DNA of 64,000 bases from Closterium sp. NIES-65 (lineage: Eukaryota; Streptophyta; Zygnematophyceae; Desmidiales; Closteriaceae). The stretch is taken from the NCBI GenBank assembly GCA_948144175.1, contig CANXME010002327.1, positions 992,001 through 1,056,000 on the forward strand, in the 5' to 3' direction. A program made the translations under genes and the position numbers. Below are positions 44,809-55,685 of this stretch, in pieces; within the stretch, counting starts at the first letter, position 1; each line of letters opens with the position of its first letter. The notes under the pieces were generated by a model. That model was not told the DNA's origin, made no database searches, and saw only the letters and a program-made list of their open reading frames with translations.

Positions 44809-46737
44809 GCAGCATGACCAAATCATTGCACGAATCAGCTCTACAGCCAATCAGATGCTCCAGATCGAACTAGCCCCAACATGCAGGGAAAATGAAAGAG
44901 GGGATTATTGATTTGATATTTAACTTTGGAATTGTAAGTAATTGTTTCTCTTGAGCGTGATTAATTCTCAATCCTGTCGCGCGGTCTCCAGCTCGCTCGA
45001 CGATGACATCTCATTTACCTCGCTTACAAAGTAAACTAGATTCTTTTACCTTATATTCGACCCCCAAACCATAATTGATTCTGTTTTGTTTTGCCCGTTT
45101 GTCATGCGACATTGATCAGCGCGGGGAACCGAATCTATGTACAAGACAAAATCCAAAGACTAGTAGCGAGAAATCCACTCTTCATGCAATTTTCCTGAAC
45201 GCGACTGTAAGTATCGCGTTCTGCCTGGGGTTTGAAGGGTTTTGCACATAGTCCGCGCGCGGCGTCTCAGTCCGTCGGACTATAAACGAGAACACTTGTA
45301 AGCATATATCGATATGACCCTGAAAGGCGCGGGAACAAGGGGGTTCAGCCTGGCTGACATACCTTGATTTGTCGAACGAGCATGTAGAGCTGGTCTGATG
45401 AAAGGTCTCCAGGCTCCAGATCTGCCAAACGTAAGAAGCCAGCGACAAATCGCAACCGAGACCACCCATCTACGTGTATAAATATATCGAATCATTGAAC
45501 GAATCATCTGATCATCGGGTAGCTGAGAAACCAGGATCATGTACGGTCTTTCTAGAAGCAATACAGTACATTGTGATGACAGCGGACCACCCCACGCCAT
45601 CGCCTCGCCCATAACCCGCCTGTGCTTGTCGGTTGTTGGATCTGCGGACTTCGTCAAACGCCACGGACAGGCACCTAGGTAGCTGACAATCTCGCCCACT
45701 AGAAGCGAAAGTCGCAAGTCAAATTCGTCCACAGGGCTTTTCACACAAAGCTGGGTTTGCCATCATGGTCAACCAGTTATGTTCGCTAAAAGCAGCCAAA
45801 TATCCTGCTCGTTCGGTCCTAGGTTCATATAATTTTAACATAAAACAGTTAAATATCCAGCCTTCTTACCGTGTTCACAACATCTAAACCTCAATGTCAT
45901 GCAGCCGCCACACCACTATGATGGTCACTAACCTTATACAAGTAGTGCCATAAAAACATGGATTACTCCCTCAACATCGACACACCTGACTGCATCCGGC
46001 TCATCCGCAACCCCGTCAATTCCCTTAATCAATTCGATTCGACCCAACACTTGAAGACGATAAGACTCATCTATATGGCCGATTGTGGCTCAAATCACAC
46101 ACATCCATAGAAAAATGATATGCACAACCCAGTTAATGAAATACGGTATGGTATGCCAAAATTAATGGACAACATAAGTTATCAACGTTGCCAGCACAGG
46201 ACTCCAAGAAGAAACAGGAGCGACATTCGCCACCCGCCATTAGAATAATGGGGAAGAAATCCGAGTGGGTCCACAACCCGCGGCAGGCATCCGTATGATT
46301 GAAAAGAGGGAGAAAACCGCCTCTGACTCCTTGTTTGTCCCCATTGCCACTGTTCAATCACAGTCCTCATCCGTCTTATTTTTTTCTCCAAGAGGCAGGC
46401 ACCTCTGCCAGAAGGCTTTGTCATAAGGTACCGAACCTTCCTTCCTAGCACTAGCACTATCCAACTCCCCTCAACCAACAACAAACTCAGTTTGAAAGCC
46501 TGAAAGCTGTCGAAATATGTTAAATACGGTAATAGAAACAGCCATTTTATAAGCCCAACAAGATACTGTACAATGGGACGCATGCAAGAAATGGGTTGAA
46601 AACTAAAACCCGAAATAAAGTGAGCCAAACAACCCAAAAAATAGAAACGGACACAAAACCATAGTAGTTTTATAGTAGTGGAAGTAATATAGAAAGGTGG
46701 GGCTCCCCGTGCTTGAATAGAAACTTATGCCTCTCAT
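44809..46737. other. 3'-flanking region of copy D
   Basis: Equivalent to 13861-15629 without the deletion. It holds the longest version (154 residues, 45280-45744 minus) of the unassigned ORF described at 573-1025. No recognised gene. Confidence 0.5.
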
Positions 46738-49700
46738 CTAACGCGGCACACATATGTACTTAGCCCCGACCTTCCCAGCACAGGCATTGCCATTGTAGGT
46801 ATTGAAATTTGAAGCTGCCTGGCTCATAGTGCCCCCATAGTAGCTGTAAGCACCGGAACAGGTCAGCGATGGGGACACATTCTTGGGCCGGCCCTTGGTG
46901 CATTTTCCGAGTAAAAACGGCCAGTAATCTGCTTGCAGACACACCTGGGGGCACCACGTGGGGCACGGGGTAGAAAAGAAAAGAGAAGGAAGAACGATAG
47001 GACGATGGAAACAGGAAAGGTTGGGAGCAAAGCAAGGATGGACACTGTAAGTGCCCCCGATGATTGGCTAGCTCCAAATCTCCTCATTCTCCCACCTACC
47101 ACCTCCCGTTGCGCATCCGCTCTCCCCACCCATTCCTTTCCCACTTGCACTTCTCACCTGCACGCCGATTTTGTTACCAATAGCCGACGTGGTGAAAGGG
47201 ATGGTGTTGGAGCAGACAAGACCGGGGTTGTTGCGGTAGAGCTCAGCCCAAGTGGAAGGAGTGCTTGGCAGTCCCAACCCCTGCAGCAATTTCTCGCACG
47301 TGCTCTGTGCTGCGAGCGTGGCGTATTTCACACACTGAGGGACGCTGTAGGCGTATGTTCTATTGCGCTCCACACAGATCGAGCAGCCGGGCTTGATGGT
47401 TTGCGTGCAGTCAAGGCCGGGGTTGAGGTCTGTGAGATCGTCTCTTGTGAGTTTAATAGAACTGGCAATTGACACACATGTGTCGCCCTGGAGGGTGAAG
47501 GGAGTATGAACGGATGGAAGAGGATGGAAGGGATGGAAGAGGATGGAAGGGATGGAAGATGACTGAGAAGGATGATTGATAGACAAGAGACTATCCGCAT
47601 TTATGGGGCATTCGTTGGATGCTGTTTTGAGGTGGATATTATGATATTCAGTGAGTTGCAACGTGGCAATATGGTGATGCATGCCGGTACTGCAGAGTGA
47701 AGTGAGGATAAAAGGGATGAAATGAATTCATGATTGGCATACGATGCAAGAAGAGGGGAGATGATGAACAATGTTGAGAATCGGAAACATTTAAATTGAG
47801 CATCAGAGGTGCAAAGTAGACGGGGATATGAAGCCGGGGAAGTTGCAAAGTAGTGATGTGCTGATGCATGATGGTGTAGTCACTTGAGACTGAAGCAGAC
47901 GCATTGAGGCGAGGCTGCTCTGTTTGGCGAAGCGGAGCAAGTAAGAAGGCAAGAGAAGAAGGCGAGACAAGAAGGCGAGACTAGAAGGCGAGAAAAGAAG
48001 GCAAGCGAACAAGAGTGACTTGAATAGATGGAATCACAATGCTCTAGTGAAAGGACAACATCTCGCACTTTGGAGAAAACAGATAATAATAATAAATAAA
48101 ATAAAGAACACAGACAAGGATCCAAGGCTAGTTTCTTGCTGGCTCCAGCACTCACACTGAGAACGTAGAAGAAGGCGGCGCGACGGGCCGCTAGAGGCGA
48201 CACGGAGGGTCGCTAAAAAAAGAAGGCGCACCTCGGGGCGCGCTTCGGTGGGCCCTAGAAGCAGTCCCTAGGAGGGAACCTGCTCTCACTATAACCTGCA
48301 CAAAAGCATATGCTATAATGTTCTGACAGAACAATGTTGAGAATCGGAAACATTTAAATTGAGCATCAGAGGTGCAAAGTAGACGGGGATATGAAGCCGG
48401 GGAAGTTGCAAAGTAGTGATGTGCTGATGCATGATGGTGTAGTCACTTGAGACTGAAGCAGACGTATTGAGGCGAGGCTGCTCGGTTTGGCGAAGCGGGG
48501 CGAGTAAGAAGGCAAGACAAGAAGGCGAGACTAGAAGGCGAGAAAAGAAGGCAAGCGAACAAGAGTGACTTGAATAGATGGAATCACAATGCTCTAGTGA
48601 AAGGACAACATCTCGCACTCGGGAAAAAACAGATAATAATAATAAATAAAATAAATAACACAGACAAGGATCCAAGGCTATTTTCTTGCTGGCTCCAGCA
48701 CTCACACTGAGAACGTAGAAGAAGGCAGTGCAGGGGATGACAGGAGATTCAGCGAGCTGAAGCACCGTCCCTTTAGGTAGCGCTTTGTTGCATGCAACGG
48801 CCTGCATTAGGCAGTACAGGCATTGGAAATCAAAGGCATTGGGAATCACACGCATTAGGACTTACAGGCACTGGGAAATATATGGATTTAAGAGCACAGG
48901 CATGAGGGTTTTGGGCCAACTGCAAATACAGATTCTAAACAACAAAGCAGAGGAACATGGCAAATAACAAGCCCATTGTGAATCTGCCTATTCAGGCCCT
49001 TCAAGCTATTCAGGCTATCCAAGCAGAGGAATAAAACTTTGTCCCAACATATTCAGACCTTCCACGCCAGCCGAGTTCAGTCAACCCTTTCAGTTGATCT
49101 CTCCTTACCGAGTTGCCGTCAGCTGTGAAAACTGCGGGCTGGAAATCCTGTGAGGGAATACCATTCTGATTCCACGTCCCCGCACAACTAGGGCGGCTTC
49201 TGACTCGACTCAACTAGGGCGAATTCAGTTCTTTCTTTCCTTCCCATGCATGGTGATCTCCCCTTACCGACTTCTGCAGAGTGAACTGCATGCTGCCTGA
49301 TGATATCCCCTTACTGTGTTTTGTTGAGCGAATTGCGTGCTGGAGAGCCCTGCAAGGGAATACACGTCCACGCACTGCCAGTTGTCACCAATTACCGTCA
49401 TGCTGGTGGCATTCATGTTAGCTGGAGGGGAAAGCGAGAGGGCGAGGGAGGAAAATAGGAAAAAAAACAGAAATTCGCAACCATAAGGGACAAAGCTTCT
49501 GCGGCTTCCACAAAAATGAATTCTCAGTGAAGGGACAAGCTGAGTTTTGAAGAGGCGACGGGGGCGACAAGGATAGAAGGAAGGACGATGCTACTCACTT
49601 CCATAACGCATTCCTCAACAAGCTTCCTTCCTTTGACTCTTAAACCCTCCCCAAGCTCAACTAGTGACAGTCATTCAGTAAAGGACAGCATGCGGCTCAG

Positions 49701-51686
49701 TCATTCAGCAAAAGAACAATACCCAGAAATACAAAATCTCGTGAAACGGGTTCGGGGGACTGGGCTGTTGGAGAGAATAATGGGCACGTGGGAAAGAATA
49801 AGAGGCAGAGGAAGGCGAGGGAGAAGAAGCACCTGTCTTGCAGGTGGGGAACAAAGAGGAGAGCTACAAATGTTGGAGGAGGAACAAGAGAGTAGAGGAA
49901 GGTGGGGCTGCAGCAGCACCTGGGTCGCAGGTGGGGAAGTTGTCAATGGTTCGGCTGGGGACGTAGTTGGGAGGGCAGATGCAGGAGTAGGCGCCCTTGC
50001 CATCGTTGATGCATGTGCCCACAGCGCAAGGGTTCTTGAAGTACGACCCACACACGTCCACTGTTAAGAGGGGTGGAGAGGAGTAATAGGGAGTGGTGTA
50101 AGGAGACAAAGGGAGGGAGGAGGAAAAAGGGAGGGGGGGGGGAGGGGGGGGAGGGGGGAAGAAGGAGGTGGGGGGGATTATATTTGTGACCAATCAGATT
50201 CAGGGCAAATGTCAGGATGATTGACCCTTGGCTTGGCACAGAAATACAATACATACATGTGAGTGGTATTTGTTCACATGTGAAAGGTCTGTTTGTTTGT
50301 TTGTTTTATTTTACGGCCCTGCATGGATTCATAACCTAGAAAAGCTACCAAGAAGCACACAGAACCATGAAGGAACGTTGCAACGATAAGCAATACACCG
50401 TATCTCACCATATACACAGATGTTTCCATATCCGTTTGCTGCCTCAACGAAAGGCTGCTTGGTCTGACCCGGAATGGTGCAGTTGCATGTGTTGCTGTTG
50501 GTCTTGAGGTTGGGCATGCAAGTGAAGCGACTGCACGGGGTTTATGCTGGGCTGAAGATCTCCATCGCCCTTGTAGCTCTTCAAGCCGCATGGGTCCTTG
50601 GGAAGTGGAAGGCACAGAAGAGAGGGAGAGAGGGCAGGAGGAGATAAGGGAAGGATGAACCCCATGAACCTCAGGAAAGCTGACGTGTCAGCTTTCTCAT
50701 GAACCCCTCAAAAGAGAAAGAGATGGAAAGGAGCACGCAAATAGCTCTTATTCTTGGGAATGGGCGTGCTTGCTGACCCTTAACGAAGCTGTTATCACTG
50801 TTCCTTGGGGACTGGATGGCACACAAGATATAGAGGGCAGGAGGAGATAAGGGAAGGATGAATGAACCCCATGGAAAGCTGAAGTTCCATAGAAAGAACC
50901 AGGAGCATGCAAATAACTCATAGATATGCTCCATTATTGGGAATGGAAGCGATTTTTGACCCTTCAAGAAGTAGGAAAACAACCTGATATGGTAGGTGCC
51001 TCACTCTTGACAATGGGGTAGATGCCAGGCAGCACGTTGATGCCACACACGCCATCGCCTCCCTGCATGTCCATTCGCATGTGGCCCCTGTCTCCCCACT
51101 CCTCGCCCCACGAGTTGCGGATGATCCAAAACGGCGGCGCAATGCGGTTCTCACTCCCATCATCCCTCAAAACGAAGTATCCAACAACGAGTACGACGTG
51201 GTTCAGGTTGCCGGTATAGCAGCCAGGATCCTGGTACTTAAAAGTCTGGAGACAGAAAGGCAAACATGAAAATATACTGGCTAGATAACATAAATAAGGA
51301 AGTGTATATGCACAGCGTATAGGCATTGCCAAGGTGCATATCAAGTAAAAAAAAACATTAGGAGCACTGGTTGTTCTTTTATAAACAGCATAACATTGTA
51401 TGAGTTACATGACATATATTCACGTTCCTGTTCCCCACATTACTGGTAGAAATGTAGCGATAAACTGTGCCACATCACTTGTGGCAAGCAGGAAGCGGAA
51501 AGGAGCAACCAACCATTTGTAGACAAACAAAAGCGACTTGGTTTCACTCACCCCGTCGTATTTGGCGAAGGAGGCAACAGTGGCTTCAATGTGAACCACC
51601 ACTGGCTGCTTCTGCACTGCCAGCAAAAGCCCCACATACCCGTTGAATGCAGTGCGCTCAAAGCCCTGAACAGGGTACGTGATTTT
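46738..51686 (-). pseudogene. Copy D: truncated C1A protease-EGF-LysM gene copy
   Basis: Minus-strand exons: 51552-51686, 50984-51245 (C1A His/Asn), 50409-50596, 49920-50060 (EGF-like), 49315-49421 and 48706-48801 (LysM a), 47158-47487 (LysM b and c), 46738-46944 (tail and stop). The 50409-50596 exon has one extra base near 50537, the same frameshift as in copy A. The long intron holds about 400 bp of duplicated flank plus an E2 leader/LTR remnant. The 5' half is absent. The shared frameshift makes a full product unlikely. Confidence 0.8.
48177..48328 (-). mobile_element. E2 remnant in copy D (leader plus partial 5' LTR)
   Basis: Begins abruptly after gtagaagaaggc with the E2 leader (ggcgcgacgggccgctagagg) and ends with the E2 LTR end ttctgaca, followed by gaaca. 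About 130 bp between ctgctct and cactataacctg are missing compared with the remnant at 56917. The flank to its left repeats the flank to its right. Confidence 0.85.
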
Positions 51687-51810
51687 CTGTAATGCAGAAG
51701 AGTAAGTCGTGAGGGTTGGGACGGGAAGTGAATGCGATGTAAAAAGGGCAGAAAAATGAGGTTATTAGATTGGCAAAGAGAGGAGAGATTTGCGAGAGAG
51801 TGTCGGGCTA

Positions 51811-52737
51811 CGGGGCCGTGGAAGGGCGGCGACATGGCCGCGGGAAGGGCGGCGAAGGGCCACTGAAAGGGTGGCGACGGGGCCCGCTGAAAGGGCGGGC
51901 AGCTACGGGGCCGCTGAAATGGCGGCGGTGGGGCCGCTAAAAGGTCGGCGACGAGCCGCTGAAAGGGCGGGGACGGGCCGATGGAAGGGCGGCGTAGGGC
52001 CGCTGAAAGGGCGGTCGTGGGGCCGCTGAAAGGGCGGCGACGGGGCCCGCTGAAAGGGCGGGCGGCAACGGAGCCACTGAAAGAACGGCGGTGGGGCCGC
52101 TAAGAGGGCGGGCGACGGGGCCTCTGAAGGGCGAGGTCGGGGCCGCGGAAGGGCGGGCGACGGGGCCGCTGTAAGGGAGGGCGGCGAGGCCGCGAAAGGG
52201 CGGGCAACGGGGCTGCTGTAAGGGAGGGCGGCGAGGCCGCGAAAGGGCGGCGACGGGGCCGTAGGAAAGGGCAGCAACGAGGCCGCGTAAGGGGCGGCAC
52301 GACAAGGCCGCAAGGGCAGCGTGACGGGGCCGAAAGGGCCGCGACGGGGCCGTAGGAAAGGGCGGCTACGAGGCCGCGTAAGGGGCGGTGCAACGGGGCC
52401 GCAAGGGCGGCGTGACGAGGCCGCAAGGGCGGCGCGACGGGGCCGAAAGGGTGGCGGGACGGGGCCGTTAGGGGCCGCTAGAGGCTGCTAGAGGGGAAAC
52501 GACTCGGGGCGCGACTCGGGCAGAGGCCAAGCGTGCTCCGGGCAGGAAAAACTAATTTGGTGGGCCCTGGGAACAGTTCCCACGAGGGAACCAGCTCTAT
52601 ACCATGTGAAGATTGAAACGAGAGAATGATTGAACTATGAAAGAGTTGGGTACAAGTACTAACCCTAATTGGGTTGTACCCCTTATGGGCTACCCCATTA
52701 CAGCCTACACAAATGTATAAGCTATAATGTTCTGATA
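51811..52737 (-). mobile_element. Junction 4: copia 5' LTR plus leader fused to gene copy D
   Basis: LTR 52605-52737 with the inner end kept as CACA, primer site TGGTATAGAGC and the GC-rich leader to 51811. It groups with junction 2 by shared variants. Confidence 0.85.
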
Positions 52738-53547
52738 GGTACCTTGTTGTTCATTTGTACAATTGCATTCGTTCATGTTGATGCCAGAATATTATGCTCG
52801 GCCGTACGATCCGCCGTATTTATCGACGAGGTTGTGACGGTCGAGCAAGTTCATGGTTTCAACATGATGCGTACGTGCGTACGTGTTTTGGGGATCTCAT
52901 TCAAGAGTGTTTTTTATCCACTGTTTGAGGCATCCGTTTGAGCACAGATTCAAAACATTCAAACAAGTGCTCCAAAAAGTGCGTAAATAACACTCTTCAA
53001 ATGATATCCCCAAAATGTGAAACCAAATCTAAAGGGTTGCTATACAACCCAAAAACAAGGCAATACTTCCTCCATAGCCACTTTGTTTAACAGCATGATT
53101 TTAGATGTGGAAGAAGACACTAAGCTCAAGGTCTTTCTTAACTCTAAAACAAATTTGACGAGTGGTGACATGGCAAGGCAGCACCCGGCCATTTACAAGG
53201 TGAGCAGATATATAACATGGTGCGGATCTTAATTTGAGTAGTCGTTGAGCTGCTCTCGAAACAGCTCTCATTACGCCGGAGTGGATGGATTTAGGGTCTG
53301 CTGGTAGGGGCAGAAAGGGGAGGAGAGTGGGGGTCAGAGAAGTAGTCCCACTGGCTTCTAAGCGAGCACAATAGTTTCTACTAGAGAATCTGAGGGTTTC
53401 CTTATCAATATCCTTTGACTACATAATACAGATGTTCCGGGTTAGAGGCCCTCACTGAGAGAGTCCCTTTTCCCCCTTGTGCAGAGTTTTCTGATATCGC
53501 CTAGGGTTGGCCCGACCCCTATAGTCCCTTTTTTGGCGGGAAATTTT
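52738..53547. other. Junction 4 remainder, unassigned
   Basis: Equivalent to 13048-13860 and containing the fourth 130-bp palindrome. No gene supported. Confidence 0.5.
52886..53015. repeat. 130-bp imperfect palindrome (copy 4)
   Basis: Same arms and length as the copy at 13196. Confidence 0.8.
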
Positions 53548-55478
53548 GCAGCATGACCGAATCATTGCACGAATCAGTTCTACAGCCAATCAGATGCTCC
53601 AGATCGAACCAGCCCCAACATTCAGGGAAAATGAAAGAAGGGATTATTGATTTGATATTTAACTTTGGAATTGTAAGTAATTGTTTCTCTTGAGCGTGAT
53701 TAATCCTCAATCCTGTCGCGCGGTCTCCAGCTCGCTCGACGATGACATCTCATTTACCTCGCTTGCAAAGTAAACTAGATTCTTTTACCTTATATTCGAC
53801 CCCCAAACCATAATTGATTCTGTTTTGTTTTGCCCGTTTGTCATGCGACATTGATCAGCGCGGGGAACCGAATCTATGTACAAGACAAAATCCAAAGACT
53901 AGTAGCGAGAAATCCACTCTTCATGCAATTTTCCTGAACGGGACTGTAAGTATTGCGTTCTGCCCAGGGTTTGAAGGGTTTTGCACATAGTCCGCGCGCG
54001 GCGTCTCAGTCCGTCGGACTATAAACGAGAACACTTGTAAGCATATATCGATATGACCCTGAAAGGCGCGGGAACAAGGGGGTTCAGCCTGGCTGACATC
54101 CCTTGATTTGTCGAACGAGCATGCAGAGCTGGTCTGATGAAAGGTCTCCAGGCTCTAGATCTGCCAAACGCAAGAAGCCAGCGACAAATCGCAACCAAGA
54201 CCACCCATCTACGTGTATAAATATATATCGAATCATTGAACGAATCATCTGATCATCGGGTAGCTGAGAAACCAGGATCATGTACGGTCTTTCTAGAAGC
54301 AATACAGTACATTGTGATGACAGCGGACCACCCCACGCCATCGCCTCGCCCATAACCCGCCTGTGCTTGTCGGTTGTTGGATCTGCGGACTTCGTCAAAC
54401 GCCACGGACAGGCACCTAGGTAGCTGACAATCTCGCCCACTAGAAGCGAAAGTCGCAAGTCAAATTCGTCCACAGGGCTTTTCACACAAAGCTGGATTTG
54501 CCATCATGGTCAACCAGTTACGTTCGCTAAAAGCAGCCGAATATCCTGCTCGTTCGGTCCTAGGTTCATATAATTTTAACATAAAACAGTTAAATATCCA
54601 GCCTTCTTACCGTGTTCACAACATCTAAACCTCAATGTCATGCAGCCGCCACACCACTATGACGGTCACTGACCTTATACAAGTAGTGCCCTAAAAACAT
54701 GGATTACTCCCTCGACATCGACACACCTGACTGCATCCGGCTCATCCGCAACCCCGTCGATTCCCTTAATCAATTCGATTCGACCCAACACTTGAAGACG
54801 ATCAGACTCATCTATATGGCCGATTGTGGCCCAAATCACACACATCCATAGAAAAATGATATGCACAACCCAGTTAATGAAATACGGTATGGTATGCCAA
54901 AATTAATGGACAACATAAGTTATCAACGTTGCCAGCACAGGACTCCAAGAAGAAACAGGAGCGACATTCGCCACCCGCCATTAGAATAATGGGGAAGAAA
55001 TCCGAGTGGGTCCACAACCCGCGGCAGGCATCCGTATGATTGAAAAGAGGGAGAAAACCGCCTCTGACTCCTTGTTTGTCCCCATTGCCACTGTTCAATC
55101 ACAGTCCTCATCCGTCTTATTTTTTTCTCCAAGAGGCAGGCACCTCTGCCAGAAGGCTTTGTCATAAGGTACTGAACCTTCCTTTCTAGCACTAGCACTA
55201 TCCAACTCCCCTCAACCAACAACAAACTCAGTTTGAAAGCCTGAAAGCTGTCGACATATGTTAAATACGGTAATAGAAACAGACATTTTATAAGCCCAAC
55301 AAGATACTGTACAATGGGACGCATGCAAGAAATGGGTTGAAAACTAAAACCCGAAATAAAGTGAGCCAAACAACCCAAAAAATAGAAACGGACACAAAAC
55401 CATAGTAGTTTTATAGTAGTGGAAGTAATATAGAAAGGTGGGGCTCCCCGTGCTTGAATAGAAACTTATGCCTCTCAT
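53548..55478. other. 3'-flanking region of copy E
   Basis: Downstream of the stop codon of the full gene. The unassigned ORF seen elsewhere is frameshifted here (54084-54485 minus). No supported gene. Confidence 0.5.
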
Positions 55479-55685
55479 CTAACGCGGCACACATATGTAC
55501 TTAGCCTCGACCTTCCCAGCACAGGCATTGCCATTGTAGGTATTGAAATTTGAAGCTGCCTGGCTCATAGTGCCCCCATAGTAGCTGTAAGCACCTGGAC
55601 AGGTCAGCGATGGGGACACATTCTTGGGCCGGCCCTTGGTGCATTTTCCGAGTAAAAACGGCCAGTAATCTGCTTGCAGACACAC
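55479..55685 (-). CDS. Copy E last exon: end of LysM c and Cys-rich tail
   Basis: 69 codons including stop, preceded by an acceptor (gtgcccccag). It opens with VCLQADYW, completing the third LysM (GVQ joined to VCL). It ends with a Cys-rich tail containing YSYYGGTMSQAASNFNTY and KYICVPR. Equivalent exons: 15630, 31114 and 46738. Confidence 0.8.
   Translation of the reverse strand: MCLQADYWPFLLGKCTKGRPKNVSPSLTCPGAYSYYGGTMSQAASNFNTYNGNACAGKVEAKYICVPR

Larger units (their letters stand above)
44809..51810. repeat. Tandem segment 3
   Basis: Fourth copy of the unit, without a full transposon but with an internal duplication and an E2 remnant (48177-48328). The next segment starts 8739 bp after this one. 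Confidence 0.9.
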
